A stretch of DNA of 18,179 bases, from the NCBI GenBank assembly GCA_966112835.1, contig CBHWEI010000040.1, positions 1 through 18,179 of the forward strand, in the 5' to 3' direction. Shown here piece after piece: positions 1-7,189 of this stretch. The stretch's first letter is position 1. Each line of letters begins with the position of its first letter. The position numbers were made by a program, and so were the translations under genes. The notes under the pieces are model-generated. The model did not search any database. It worked only from the letters and a program-made list of their open reading frames with translations, and was not told where the DNA came from. The DNA is from UBA668 sp966112835. Its GTDB lineage: Bacteria > Actinomycetota > Acidimicrobiia > Acidimicrobiales > Ilumatobacteraceae.

Positions 1-2236
1 GGGCGATGGCTGCCAGACGGGTCTCGGGGTTCACCGCGACGGGGAAGCCGACGGCTTCGAGCATGGGCAGGTCGCTGGACGAGTCGGCGTAGGCGATGCT
101 CTCGTCGAGCCGCAGGCCCTCGGCCTCGCAGTAGTCGGCCAGGATCTGTGCACGGGTCTCGCCCGTGGGCGGCACGACGGCGAGGTTGCCGCTGTACGTG
201 CCGTCGGGGCGGGTGCTCATCTTCGCGGCGACGATCTCGTCGAACAGCGGGCGCAGGCCCTCGACGGCGAAGTCCATGGCGCCGGTGATGAGCACGGTGC
301 GGTGGCCGAGCGCGCGGTGCTCGCGCACGCGGCGCAGGCCGGCCGGGAAGCTCTTCGCCAGGATGAGCTGCGCGAGCAGATCCTTCGAGTCCTCGGCGAT
401 CTGGTCGATCGGTGCGTCCTCGTAGCGGCGGTAGAAGAACCGCAGGAAGTCGGCACGGTCCTTGCGGTCGATGCTGCTCAGCGTGGGCGCCTCGGCCAGC
501 GTGCGAACCACGTAGCGGATGCGCTCGGGCACGTTCAACCGGCGCGTGGCCAGGAACGAGTAGCTCTCGACCACGTTGCTGGCGATGAGCGTGTTCTCCA
601 GGTCGAACGCGGCGAGGTGGCGGCCGGGCGACAGCACGTTGCGTCGCAGCCGCGACTCGCGGTCCACCTTGTTCTTGCCGGGCTTCGTCTTCGCACGCGA
701 GTGGTGCACGATGGACGGCAGGTGGATGGTGCTGATGTACGTCGGCCAGTCGACCGAGGTGGGGTCGAAGTTGAACGCCGCCTGGTCCTCGGGCGACATC
801 GACGCCCACATGGTCATGAGGTTGTCGACCTGGTAGATGGCCTCGCACTCGGTGTACAGGCCGTACAGCTGCACGTACTCGTACGCCCGCTCGATCTCGT
901 TCTTCTTCTCCTCCAGCGACGCGGCCCATGCCGCCTGCTTGCCGCGGAGGGGGAGTGCCTGCAGCACCTTCTCGGTGCGTTCGGCGATGCTCTTGGCCCG
1001 CTCGAGTTGCTCCTTCACGCGACCGCGTGCGGGGAACTGCCACTCGGGCACGACGATGGGCTGGCCCTCGTCGTCGTACAGCGGGTGCTCGGTGAACCAG
1101 GCACGCACGTTGTCGACGAGCATCTTGTACTTCAGCGGGTTGATGCCACCGCTGGCCACCTGGGTGATGGGGGCGGCGCGCTCGGGGCCCAACGCAGCGA
1201 CGGCGATGATGGACGACACGACGATGTCGACGGGGATGACGTCGACGGTGCCCTCGGGGACGCCGGGGAACTCCTTCAGCAGGCCGCGGGCGTAGCTGAG
1301 GATGACCGGCTCGGCCATGCGGAAGCCGCGGATCCAGCCGGGGAACGGCTCGGCGAGCGCGGACTCGATGATGCTCGGGCGGACGATGCTGACCGGCACC
1401 TTGCCCTTCACCTCGGTGACGGCCTGTTCGCCGAGCGCCTTGGTGAACGCGTACGCGTCGGGCCAGCCGACGCTGGCGGCGCGGCTGCGGCCGGCTTCGA
1501 CCAGTTGCGCCTTCACCCAGGCGATGCGCAGGTTCTCGGTCTTCGACGCGAGTGCCGGCGCGCCGGCGGCGCCGAGCTCCTGGCGGGCCTCGGCGCGGAA
1601 CTTGGCGAGCTGGTCGGGGTGACGGCTGGCGGCCTCGGTGTCGCCGCGCAGGCGCCGCGTGGCCGCGACCTCCTTGCGCCAGTCGAGGCCGATGTCCCAC
1701 GGGCCCTGGCTGACGAGCATCTCGGGTGCGTTGCCGCGCCGGTTGCCGGCCACGTAGCAGGTGCTGACGGCGACCAGGTGCGGTGCGACGTTCATCGCGT
1801 TCAATGTGTCGGCGATGCGCGGCGGGCCGAGCAGGTTGATCTCGACGGCCAGGTCGAGTGGGCTGTCGAAGCTGACCGCTGCGGCCGAGTGGATGATGGT
1901 GTCGCAGCTGGCGAAGACGGCCTTGTCGGCGTCGCTGAGGCCCAGCCCGTCGGTGCTGACGTCGCCGCCCACGGCGAGCACGCGGCGGGCGATCATCTCG
2001 TCGAACGTCTCGCCGCCCGCCTCGGTGAGCTCGCGCTTCAGGCGGTCGAACGCGTTGTTCTTGAAGATCTCGCGGCGGGCGCGCTCGGTGGCGTCGTGCC
2101 GCTTGCTGGGCCGGATGAGGAGCACCAGGTCGCACCCGGGCGCGCAGCGCAGCAGGCGCTCGACCAGTGCGGTGCCCACGAAACCGGTGCTACCGGTGAT
2201 GGCGATCCGCTTGCCTGCGAGCTGTTCGGCGATCAT
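1..2236 (-). CDS. Fatty acyl-CoA reductase-like SDR fused to HAD-IB hydrolase (C-terminus cut by window edge)
   Basis: I translated this gene by hand from ATG at 2236; 745 codons are open to the window edge. Residues 1-~360 are an extended SDR: TGSTGFVG (14-21) is the NAD(P)-binding glycine motif and YAFTK (Y262, K266) the catalytic pair, in a WPDAYAFTKALGE context typical of fatty acyl-CoA reductases (male-sterility family). A helical linker follows, with a charged stretch near residues 400-450. Residues ~540-745 are a HAD-IB domain: motif I FDLENTL (D545, E547, T549), motif II LITGA (T651), motif III K672, motif IV YADSSSD (D718, D722). The usual second Asp of motif I (DxD) is Glu here. By family knowledge the SDR half reduces acyl-CoA or a similar lipid thioester; the HAD half is a predicted phosphatase of unknown substrate. 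Substrates are not visible. It is divergent from a TetR gene and probably under its control. Confidence 0.88.
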   Translation of the reverse strand, partial: MIAEQLAGKRIAITGSTGFVGTALVERLLRCAPGCDLVLLIRPSKRHDATERARREIFKNNAFDRLKRELTEAGGETFDEMIARRVLAVGGDVSTDGLGLSDADKAVFASCDTIIHSAAAVSFDSPLDLAVEINLLGPPRIADTLNAMNVAPHLVAVSTCYVAGNRRGNAPEMLVSQGPWDIGLDWRKEVAATRRLRGDTEAASRHPDQLAKFRAEARQELGAAGAPALASKTENLRIAWVKAQLVEAGRSRAASVGWPDAYAFTKALGEQAVTEVKGKVPVSIVRPSIIESALAEPFPGWIRGFRMAEPVILSYARGLLKEFPGVPEGTVDVIPVDIVVSSIIAVAALGPERAAPITQVASGGINPLKYKMLVDNVRAWFTEHPLYDDEGQPIVVPEWQFPARGRVKEQLERAKSIAERTEKVLQALPLRGKQAAWAASLEEKKNEIERAYEYVQLYGLYTECEAIYQVDNLMTMWASMSPEDQAAFNFDPTSVDWPTYISTIHLPSIVHHSRAKTKPGKNKVDRESRLRRNVLSPGRHLAAFDLENTLIASNVVESYSFLATRRLNVPERIRYVVRTLAEAPTLSSIDRKDRADFLRFFYRRYEDAPIDQIAEDSKDLLAQLILAKSFPAGLRRVREHRALGHRTVLITGAMDFAVEGLRPLFDEIVAAKMSTRPDGTYSGNLAVVPPTGETRAQILADYCEAEGLRLDESIAYADSSSDLPMLEAVGFPVAVNPETRLAAIA

Positions 2237-2258
2237 GCGCCGACTGTTCTAGCACATT

Positions 2259-2278
2259 TCTCTACCATGTGGTAGAGA
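2259..2278. promoter_or_regulatory. Perfect inverted repeat, probable TetR operator
   Basis: TCTCTACCA-tg-TGGTAGAGA has perfect 9-bp arms and a 2-bp spacer. It lies in the 51-bp gap between the divergent reductase/HAD gene (ATG 2236) and the TetR gene (ATG 2288). Size, symmetry and place match TetR-family operators. I infer autoregulation plus control of the reductase; the inducer is unknown. Confidence 0.75.
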
Positions 2279-2287
2279 GAGTCCGGA

Positions 2288-2890
2288 ATGACGTCTCGTT
2301 CGTCCACCCGCCTGCGCATCCTCGATGCCGCCACCGACCTGTTCGGCGTGCGCGGGGTGGAAGCGGTGTCGCTCGACGTCATCGCCGGCGAGGTGGGCGT
2401 GGCGAAGCAGACGCTGCTCTACTGGTTCCCCAGCAAGGACGACCTGGTGCAGGCCGTGCTCGAGAGCGCGGTGCTGGAGCTCTCGGTCGGTGTCGAGGCC
2501 GCCATCCGGGCCACCACCGACGACCCGCTCGACCGCATCGACGCAGTGGTGAAGGCGGTGTTCCGTCAGGCCGTGCGCCGGCCGTCGCTGCTGGGCCTGG
2601 TGCGCGAGATCTCGCGGCTGCCACCCGCGAGCGGCGACCGGCTGCACGCCGCGTTCGAACCGCTCGTTGCTCGCGCCGTCGGCTACCTGCGGCTCGAGAT
2701 GGACGCCGGTCGGTTGCGCCAGGCCGACCCGCGGATGATCGCTGCGCTCTGCTACGCCACGGTCACCGGCATCGCCACCGAGCCCGAGGCGCTGCGTGCC
2801 GTGGGCTGGCAGTCGAGCACCGCCGACCTGCGCGCCCTGCGCACCGAGCTGCTCGCCTTCCTCCGCGCCGCGCTGGCGCCGTCACGCTGA
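2288..2890 (+). CDS. TetR/AcrR family transcriptional regulator
   Basis: This is a 200-residue protein, normal for TetR regulators. Residues ~8-55 form the DNA-binding domain: a helix (RILDAATDLFGVRG), then the helix-turn-helix SLDVIAGEVGVAKQTLLYWF followed by PSKDDL, a close match to the family consensus. The C-terminal two thirds is helical and would hold the ligand pocket and dimer interface; it shows no specific signature. The ATG at 2288 puts the usual short N-terminal arm before the first helix. It is divergent from the lipid-reductase gene with a perfect dyad between them, so repression of that gene and of itself is the natural reading. It ends 6 bases before the convergent zinc-ribbon gene. 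Ligand unknown; a fatty acyl compound is a guess from context. Confidence 0.9.
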   Translation: MTSRSSTRLRILDAATDLFGVRGVEAVSLDVIAGEVGVAKQTLLYWFPSKDDLVQAVLESAVLELSVGVEAAIRATTDDPLDRIDAVVKAVFRQAVRRPSLLGLVREISRLPPASGDRLHAAFEPLVARAVGYLRLEMDAGRLRQADPRMIAALCYATVTGIATEPEALRAVGWQSSTADLRALRTELLAFLRAALAPSR

Positions 2891-2896
2891 CCCGGC

Positions 2897-3235
2897 TCAG
2901 GCCTTCTTCACGAACTTGGCCTTCAGCAGGATGCCGCGGCCGTCGATCTTGCAGTCGATCTCGTGATCGCCGGCGATGAGGCGGATGTTGTTCACCCGCG
3001 TGCCGATCTTCAGATCGGCCTGGCCCTTCAGCGGCAGCCCCTTCACGAGCACCACCGAGTCGCCGTTCTGCAGCACGGTGCCGGTCGCGTCGCGGATCTC
3101 GCCCAGGTCGTTCGGGTCGCCCGCGTCGGCCTCCCACTCGTGGCCGCACGTGGCGCACTCGTGGTCGCCCGACGCAGTGGTGAGCACGTCGGTCATCGTG
3201 CAGATGGGGCAGGCCACGGTGGAATCCATGGACAC
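2897..3235 (-). CDS. yjdM: YjdM/PhnA family zinc-ribbon protein
   Basis: The 112-residue protein matches E. coli YjdM (often labelled PhnA) over its whole length. An N-terminal zinc ribbon has C9-x2-C12 and C27-x2-C30 (CATCGHEW). An SH3-like C-terminal domain carries the family blocks NGDSVVLVKGLPLKG, LKIGTRVNNIRL and DHEIDCKIDGRG, ending in FVKKA. Despite the old name 'alkylphosphonate uptake protein', a role in phosphonate use is not established and no other phn gene is here. The chosen start is GTG at 3235 because a GGAG sits 6 bases upstream; the ATG at 3229 is two codons in and equally possible. It lies 36 bases downstream of ddl on the same strand, so it may be co-transcribed with it. 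Confidence 0.88.
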   Translation of the reverse strand: MSMDSTVACPICTMTDVLTTASGDHECATCGHEWEADAGDPNDLGEIRDATGTVLQNGDSVVLVKGLPLKGQADLKIGTRVNNIRLIAGDHEIDCKIDGRGILLKAKFVKKA

Positions 3236-3271
3236 TGTCTACTCCGGGCCGCCACTCGCGGCGCAGTGCGC

Positions 3272-4351
3272 TCAGGCGCGTGACGTGTTGCGGCGGCGGC
3301 GGGTGTGGCGTTCGAGCGCCAGCCGCACCAGCTCGTCGATGAGCCCGGCGTAGGTCATGCCGCTGGCGATCCACAGCTTCGGGTACATGCTGATGGGCGT
3401 GAACCCGGGCATGGTGTTCACCTCGTTCAGCAGGAAGCCGCGTCCGCTCTCCTCGAGGAAGAAGTCGACGCGTGACAAGCCCTCGCAGCGCATGGCCTGG
3501 AAGGCGCGGACGGCCAGCCGCTGCACCTCGGCCGTCTGCTCGGACGTGAGCGGCGCTGGGATGAGCGACTGCGACCCGTCGTCGACGTACTTGTCGGCGT
3601 AGTCGTAGAACTCGGCACCGGGCACGATCTCGCCGGGGACGCTGGCACGCGGCTGCAGGTTGCCGAGCACCGCGACCTCGATCTCGCGGCCCTGGATGGC
3701 CTCTTCGACCACGATCCACTCGTCGTACGACAACGCCACCTCGATGGCATCGCGCACGGCCTCGACCGTCTTGGCCTTGCTGACACCCACCGACGAGCCC
3801 ATGTTGGCGGGCTTCACGAACACCGGCAGGCCCAGCGTGTCGGCGATGTGCTGCGGCGTGCCGGGCGTGATCTCGCTGGCGCGGAAGGCCACGTAGCGCG
3901 CCTGGGGGATGCCGTGCTGCGCGGTGACCACCTTCGCCATGGCCTTGTCCATGGCCACCGCCGAACCGAGCACCCCGGTGCCCACGTACGGCAGGTCGGC
4001 CAACTCGAGCATGCCCTGCACCGTGCCGTCCTCGCCCAGCGGCCCGTGCAGCAGCGGCACCACCACGGTGACCTCGTCGCCCGAGGGCGTGATGGCCATC
4101 GTGGGCTCGACCACGGCGCCGGATGCCGACAGCTGTGGCGGCAACCCGTCGGCGCCACTCTCGAGCGCCCGCTGGGCCTCGGTGGCCAACGACCAGCGCC
4201 CGTCGCGGGCGATGCCGATGGGCGTGATCCGGTACTTCGTGGGGTCGGCCGCCCGCAGGACGTGCGATGCCGTCGTGCAACTGACGTCGTGCTCGGCCGA
4301 CTGCCCGCCGAAGAGCACGATGAGGTGAATGCGAGGGTCGTGGGTCGACAT
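3272..4351 (-). CDS. ddl: D-alanine--D-alanine ligase
   Basis: This 359-residue ATP-grasp enzyme joins two D-Ala molecules in the cytoplasm for peptidoglycan synthesis. Visible motifs: FGGQSAEHDVS near the start (E20 matches the D-Ala-contacting Glu of E. coli DdlB), HGPLGEDG at 102-109, K180 and GSSVGV at 185-190 for ATP, the omega-loop FYDYADKY with K254-Y255, and NEVNTMPG, the metal-binding segment, near the C-terminus. The retained Lys-Tyr pair matches dipeptide ligases rather than VanA-type D-Ala-D-Lac ligases, which carry His there. The ATG at 4351 leaves a short lead before the first beta strand; the open frame continues upstream only as antisense of murF. It is divergent from murF with 27 bases between start codons. 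Confidence 0.96.
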   Translation of the reverse strand: MSTHDPRIHLIVLFGGQSAEHDVSCTTASHVLRAADPTKYRITPIGIARDGRWSLATEAQRALESGADGLPPQLSASGAVVEPTMAITPSGDEVTVVVPLLHGPLGEDGTVQGMLELADLPYVGTGVLGSAVAMDKAMAKVVTAQHGIPQARYVAFRASEITPGTPQHIADTLGLPVFVKPANMGSSVGVSKAKTVEAVRDAIEVALSYDEWIVVEEAIQGREIEVAVLGNLQPRASVPGEIVPGAEFYDYADKYVDDGSQSLIPAPLTSEQTAEVQRLAVRAFQAMRCEGLSRVDFFLEESGRGFLLNEVNTMPGFTPISMYPKLWIASGMTYAGLIDELVRLALERHTRRRRNTSRA

Positions 4352-4360
4352 GTGGCCGCG

Positions 4361-4370
4361 ACGGTACCGT
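4361..4370. promoter_or_regulatory. 10-bp palindrome in the ddl/murF spacer
   Basis: ACGGTACCGT is a perfect palindrome inside the 27-base gap between the ddl and murF start codons, loosely flanked by GGCC on both sides. A site this short can arise by chance in GC-rich DNA. Its central position makes a shared regulatory site possible. Confidence 0.3.
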
Positions 4371-4378
4371 GTCGGCCG

Positions 4379-5722
4379 ATGCGTTTCGAAGCGATTGACG
4401 TTGCGGCGGCGACCGGTGGACGCCTGGTGGGGCCGAACGCCGTCATCGACGGCGTGTCGTTCGACTCGCGATCGCTGCAGCCCGGTCAGCTGTTCGTGCC
4501 GCTGGTCGCGGACCGCGACGGCCACCAGTTCGTGCCCGCCGCGCTCGAGCGTGGCGCCGCCGCGTACCTCACGTCGCTGTCGGCGCAAGGTGGCACGGCC
4601 ATCGAGGTGGCCGACACGCTGCAGGCCCTCATGCAGCTGGCGGCGGCGCGCCGGGCGACGTTCACCGGACCGGTCATCGGCGTCACCGGCTCGGTGGGAA
4701 AGACCTCGACGAAGGACCTCGCCTGGGCCGCACTCGGCGCCAGCCGGCGCACGTGGGCCAACGAGCGCAGCTTCAACAACGACCAGGGCCTGCCCACCAC
4801 CGTCCTGAACGCACCCGACGACACCGAGGTGATGGTGCTCGAGATGGGCATGCGTGGCTTCGGCGAGATCACCCGCCTGTGCGGCATCGCCGCGCCGACC
4901 ATCGGCGTGGTCACGCGCGTGGCCGAGGCACACAGCGACCGCGTCGGCGGCATCGAGGGTGTGGCCCGGGCGAAGGCCGAGCTGCCGCAGGCGCTGCCGG
5001 CGAACGGCGTGGCCATCCTGAACGCCGACGACCCGCGTGTGCGGACGATGACTGCCGACACCGCTGCAGCATGCCTGCTGTACGGCGAGGCCGACGACGC
5101 CGACGTGCACATCGTGGCTGTGGTGCTCGACGACCTGGCCCGTGCCTCGTTCACCGCGCACACCCCGTGGGGCAGCGTCGACGTGCGGCTCGGTGTGAGC
5201 GGCCGGCACATGGTGTCGAACGCCGCAGCGGCACTGGCGTGCGTGGGTGCCGTCGGCGGCGACCTGGCGGCGGGTGCCGCGGCGCTCGCCGACGTGGGGC
5301 TGACGGCCATGCGCATGGAGATCACCCGCGCCGCCGCGGGTGGCCTGGTGCTGAACGACAGCTACAACGCCAACCCCACCAGCATGCGCGCCGCGCTCGA
5401 TGCGTTGGCGGCGCTGCCCGCCACCCGGCGAGTGGCCGTGCTGGGGTTGATGGCCGAGATCAGCGACGCCGAGGCTGAGCACCGCGCCGTGGCGCGCTAC
5501 GCCGCCGAGCTGGGTGTGGAGGTGCTCGCGTATGGCACGGACCTGTACGGCGTGACACCCGTGGGCGACCCGATTGCCGCGGTGGGCTCAGTCGCCCGCG
5601 GAGATGCCGTGCTCGTCAAAGGTAGCCGTGTGGTCGGGCTCGAGGTGGTGGCCGCCGCGCTGCTCGGCAAGCCGGTCGAGCTTGGCGATGTCGCAGTACC
5701 AGGCGAGGAACAGCGCCCATAG
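4379..5722 (+). CDS. murF: UDP-MurNAc-tripeptide--D-alanyl-D-alanine ligase
   Basis: The 447-residue Mur ligase adds D-Ala-D-Ala to the UDP-MurNAc-tripeptide using ATP, the last cytoplasmic step of stem-peptide assembly. The N-terminal substrate domain carries FDSRSLQPGQLFVPL and DGHQFV. The P-loop is GVTGSVGKTS (101-110), followed by FNNDQGLPTT, the MurF-type EMGMRG block, a VTRVAEAHSDRVGG segment, and in the C-terminal domain NDSYNANPTSMRAAL and AVLVKGSR. The segment usually reading LGDM is LGLM here (L357). The ATG at 4379 gives the normal N-terminus; an in-frame GTG at 4352 is less likely. It lies beside ddl and away from other visible division and cell-wall genes. Its last 45 codons overlap the tail of the convergent MFS gene. 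Confidence 0.94.
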   Translation: MRFEAIDVAAATGGRLVGPNAVIDGVSFDSRSLQPGQLFVPLVADRDGHQFVPAALERGAAAYLTSLSAQGGTAIEVADTLQALMQLAAARRATFTGPVIGVTGSVGKTSTKDLAWAALGASRRTWANERSFNNDQGLPTTVLNAPDDTEVMVLEMGMRGFGEITRLCGIAAPTIGVVTRVAEAHSDRVGGIEGVARAKAELPQALPANGVAILNADDPRVRTMTADTAAACLLYGEADDADVHIVAVVLDDLARASFTAHTPWGSVDVRLGVSGRHMVSNAAAALACVGAVGGDLAAGAAALADVGLTAMRMEITRAAAGGLVLNDSYNANPTSMRAALDALAALPATRRVAVLGLMAEISDAEAEHRAVARYAAELGVEVLAYGTDLYGVTPVGDPIAAVGSVARGDAVLVKGSRVVGLEVVAAALLGKPVELGDVAVPGEEQRP

Positions 5723-6910
5723 GGCACCGCCCACCAGCACCCACCGTGCCCCGATGGCGTCCATCACCGGCGCGAACACCAGGTTGCCCAGTGGCACGGT
5801 GCCGCCGAAGGCCATGAACCACAGGCTCATCACGCGGCCGCGCTGGTGGTCCTCCAGCCGGCTCTGCAGGATGGTGTTCATCGACGTCGTCGTGCCGAAG
5901 TAGGCGAAGCCCAGCAGCGCTCCCACGACGAACGCAGGGGCGGGCGAGCGGACCAGGCCGAACGCTGCGAGGAACACGCCGAACGCGAAGAACCCCTGGC
6001 GCACCAGCTTGCGGATGTCGTAGCCGACGAACACGGTGCCGATGGCGAGCCCGCCCAAGCAGGCGCCCAGCCCCCACGTGGCGTACAGCCACTCGTACGT
6101 GGTGGAGCCCTTCTCGACACCGAAGTTCAAGCGCGCCACAGCGGCGAACAGGCCCACGTAGGGGAGTGACAACAACGAAAACGTGAACAGTGTGATGAGC
6201 AGACGCCCGACCGGCTTGTTCTCGCGGGCGATGCGCAGGCCGGCGGTGAGCTGGCGCAATCCAGGCTCGCGCGCCGCCGCCGAGCTCTGTTTGATGGGCG
6301 TGCGCAGCAGCGCACCCACCACGAACAGGTACGTGACCGCGTTGATGAGGAAGATCTGGGCGATGGACACGCCCATCGATCGCAGGACGGCCACGATGAT
6401 GGGGCCGACGACGCGGGAGCCGTTGATCATGGCGGAGTTCAGTGACACCGAACCGGCGATGTCGCGCCGGTGCACCAACGTGGGCAGCATGGCCGACCAT
6501 GCGGGGGCGTTCAGCGCGTTGCCCACGCCGACACCCAGGGCGACCAGGAAGATGCTCCACAGCGCGGCGTCGGCAGCGGCGAGTGGTGCCAACGCTGCGG
6601 AGAACGCGAGTTGCACCAGCTGCATGGCGATGAGCCAGCGGCGACGGTCGAAGCGGTCGGCGATGACGCCGGCGGGGATGGACAGGAACAGCAGGGGTCC
6701 GAGCTGGGCGAACACGATGATGCTGGTGGTGGACGCCTTGCCGGTGCGGTCGTAGACGTACAGCGGCAGCACGATGTTCTGCATCCACGTGCCGATGTTC
6801 GACGAGAACGACGCGATCCACATGCGTCGGAACCGCGGGTAGGCGAGTGCCGCCCGTGCGCTGCCGGGGGTGAAGCCGTGCTCGAGTTCGTCGGTGTCGG
6901 TGGAGGTCAT
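5588..6910 (-). CDS. MFS transporter, EntS-like exporter subfamily
   Basis: The 440-residue integral membrane protein has about 12 hydrophobic segments. After a short cytoplasmic N-terminus comes the RFRRMWIASFSSNIGTWMQN block common in EntS/MFS_3 proteins. The loop between helices 2 and 3 has the MFS motif GVIADRFDRRRWL. Family members export siderophores or drugs by proton exchange; the substrate cannot be read. I start at ATG 6910 rather than the in-frame TTG at 6955, because that TTG lies inside a perfect inverted repeat that looks like an operator. The last 44 residues, from within the last helix to the stop, overlap murF on the other strand. The hydrophilic tail after residue ~405 is largely antisense of conserved MurF codons and may be an unselected extension. 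Confidence 0.85.
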   Translation of the reverse strand: MTSTDTDELEHGFTPGSARAALAYPRFRRMWIASFSSNIGTWMQNIVLPLYVYDRTGKASTTSIIVFAQLGPLLFLSIPAGVIADRFDRRRWLIAMQLVQLAFSAALAPLAAADAALWSIFLVALGVGVGNALNAPAWSAMLPTLVHRRDIAGSVSLNSAMINGSRVVGPIIVAVLRSMGVSIAQIFLINAVTYLFVVGALLRTPIKQSSAAAREPGLRQLTAGLRIARENKPVGRLLITLFTFSLLSLPYVGLFAAVARLNFGVEKGSTTYEWLYATWGLGACLGGLAIGTVFVGYDIRKLVRQGFFAFGVFLAAFGLVRSPAPAFVVGALLGFAYFGTTTSMNTILQSRLEDHQRGRVMSLWFMAFGGTVPLGNLVFAPVMDAIGARWVLVGGALWALFLAWYCDIAKLDRLAEQRGGHHLEPDHTATFDEHGISAGD

Positions 6911-6938
6911 CGAAGCCTTCGGGGGCTGGGTCCCTGAA

Positions 6939-6956
6939 CTTGACCCGTGGGTCAAG
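6939..6956. promoter_or_regulatory. Perfect inverted repeat between the MFS and zinc-ribbon genes
   Basis: CTTGACCC-gt-GGGTCAAG has perfect 8-bp arms. It lies 28 bases upstream of the MFS ATG (6910) and 52 bases upstream of the small gene at 7009. TTGACC, a good -35 hexamer, occurs on both strands within it, though I see no strong -10 element for either direction. It is probably an operator for a dimeric repressor; no regulator gene is adjacent, so the protein is unknown. Confidence 0.6.
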
Positions 6957-7008
6957 ACTACGACGGGAGGTCCGCCGACGCGCGGTCCTGCGATGTCACA
7001 CTTGCCAC

Positions 7009-7185
7009 ATGTCCGGCGACATCACCACCGCGCCCGCCACGAGCGGCATCACCAGTCCCTCCAGCGACCGTTGCGTCCGTTTCGGCGTGTATCCCGAGTG
7101 CCCGCTGTGCGGCGGCTCGCTGCATCCCGAGCACGCCCACTTCAAGTGCAGCTCGTGCGGCTGGTGCGACAGCTGCTGCGACTGA
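7009..7185 (+). CDS. Small Cys/His-rich zinc-ribbon protein (58 aa)
   Basis: The 58-residue protein has a disordered Ser/Thr/Pro-rich first half and a compact Cys-rich second half. C31-x2-C34 and C47-x2-C50 form a zinc ribbon (CPLCGG ... CSSCGW). H39, H42 and H44 lie between the knuckles (HPEHAHFKC). C53, C56 and C57 follow directly and C22 precedes, giving eight Cys in all. I know of no defined function. The ATG at 7009 has no clear Shine-Dalgarno, and the transcript may start close to it. The stop codon is 4 bases before the crotonase ATG, so the two are very likely co-transcribed. The Cys pattern makes chance coding unlikely. A metal-binding, redox or accessory role is possible but is only inference. 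Confidence 0.72.
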   Translation: MSGDITTAPATSGITSPSSDRCVRFGVYPECPLCGGSLHPEHAHFKCSSCGWCDSCCD

Positions 7186-7189
7186 GGTC

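Noticed and set aside
302..2275. 657-codon open frame on the plus strand
   Set aside because: It is antisense to the reductase/HAD gene, whose motifs are unmistakable. Its composition (runs of LG, EHL, RAD) is that of a GC-rich shadow frame.
2897..3235. Phosphonate utilisation locus (from the name PhnA)
   Set aside because: No other phn gene is present, and the phosphonate role of this family is not established.
3272..4351. Vancomycin-type D-Ala-D-Lac ligase
   Set aside because: The omega-loop keeps the Lys-Tyr pair of dipeptide ligases, and no vanH or vanX neighbours are present.
4352..5482. Upstream extension of the ddl frame to 736 codons
   Set aside because: The extra part is antisense of murF and unlike any Ddl; the Ddl family N-terminus begins just after ATG 4351.
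6911..6955. TTG start at 6955 for the MFS gene
   Set aside because: It lies within the perfect inverted repeat, and the added residues look unselected; ATG 6910 gives a normal MFS N-terminus.
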